A program made the position numbers and the translations under genes. The notes beneath the pieces were generated by a model, which had not been told where the DNA came from, made no database searches, and saw only the letters and a program-made list of their open reading frames with translations. Of a DNA stretch of 6,110 nt, positions 5,893-6,110 are shown piece after piece. Origin of the DNA: an uncultured Lachnospiraceae bacterium (GTDB taxonomy: Bacteria > Bacillota_A > Clostridia > Lachnospirales > Lachnospiraceae); contig USPJ01000089.1 of assembly GCA_900556645.1 (NCBI GenBank), positions 1-6,110 of the forward strand. The letters are read 5' to 3'. Positions within the stretch are counted from its first letter, which is position 1. Each line of letters starts with the position of its first letter.

Positions 5893-6110
5893 CTATCTCC
5901 TTTTTCTGTCGTTCCTCAAATCTTTTCTCAATCGATGAAAATTCCCCATGGATTCCCAGCCGATTTTCATAATTCTCTTTACATTAATATAATTTTTACC
6001 GCCCTGTCTCGGTCTAAAAGTAATTCTGCGATATATAATATCTTCATGGAAATAATGGAAATATGCTACCAGCATCGCATTTGGCAGATTAAAATCCTTC
6101 GGGAGCTTTC
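5893..6110 (-). CDS. Family 2 glycosyltransferase, C-terminal end (5' part beyond the window)
   Basis: The frame is open to the right edge and gives 71 C-terminal residues; an internal ATG at 6075 is not the start. The segment LPNAMLVAYFHYFHE, then the ITFRPRQGG turn, KNYINVKRIMKIG and a basic tail rich in Arg and Lys, matches the C-terminus of GT2 (GT-A fold, dolichyl-phosphate-mannose-synthase-like) enzymes, where RPRQGGxN is a recurring feature. The catalytic DxD and the N-terminal nucleotide-sugar site are not in the window. It is the first visible gene of the polysaccharide operon, and its last codons contain the rfbF ribosome binding site. A pairing with the GtrA protein, as in GtrA-GtrB systems, is possible but unproven. 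The donor sugar cannot be told from this fragment. Confidence 0.72.
   Translation of the reverse strand, partial: KLPKDFNLPNAMLVAYFHYFHEDIIYRRITFRPRQGGKNYINVKRIMKIGWESMGNFHRLRKDLRNDRKRR

Noticed and set aside
1..6110. CRISPR array, tRNA/rRNA, insertion sequence or riboswitch
   Set aside because: I found no regularly spaced repeats, transposase motifs, tRNA-like folds or long structured leader on either strand. The only gaps of note are 1-78 and 1424-1538, both accounted for.

Overview
The window looks like part of a low-to-medium-GC Firmicutes chromosome. A gut or oral clostridium such as a Lachnospiraceae member is my best guess, based on strong AAGGAGG-type ribosome binding sites, tightly packed operons and the style of the surface-polysaccharide genes. 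All complete genes are on the minus strand, so the biology reads from right to left.

Right and centre (about 1539-6110) is the 3' part of a surface-polysaccharide operon. In transcription order it holds the C-terminus of a family 2 glycosyltransferase, glucose-1-phosphate cytidylyltransferase (rfbF), an extended-SDR sugar epimerase/reductase, a UDP-galactopyranose-mutase-family enzyme (glf), a small GtrA-family membrane protein, and CDP-glucose 4,6-dehydratase (rfbG). Gaps are 2-15 bp or an 8-bp overlap, so this is one transcript whose promoter lies outside the window. RfbF and RfbG together make CDP-4-keto-6-deoxy-D-glucose. The SDR probably finishes the sugar, the mutase contributes a furanose, and the glycosyltransferase and GtrA protein point to lipid-linked transfer or export. 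No RfbH-type 3-dehydrase is visible, so the end product is not simply a 3,6-dideoxyhexose on this evidence.

Left (79-1518) is a separate, clearly more AT-rich unit with its own promoter. It encodes a small RelA/SpoT-type alarmone-synthetase-like protein followed by a Panacea (SocA/DUF4065) domain protein, the arrangement of a toxSAS-PanA toxin-antitoxin pair. Two things make it unusual. First, the well-formed start site (ATG at 1423 with a GAGG ribosome binding site) opens a 31-codon frame that ends in TGA and is exactly in frame with the toxin body, so the toxin looks interrupted by a single nonsense codon. Second, a GAAC-AAAT-GTTC palindrome matching the core of the Gram-positive LexA (SOS) box sits just downstream of the -10 element.

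The far left edge (1-64) is GC-rich and ends in a perfect 16-bp inverted repeat that can serve as a terminator in both directions. It probably marks the end of an unrelated plus-strand gene.
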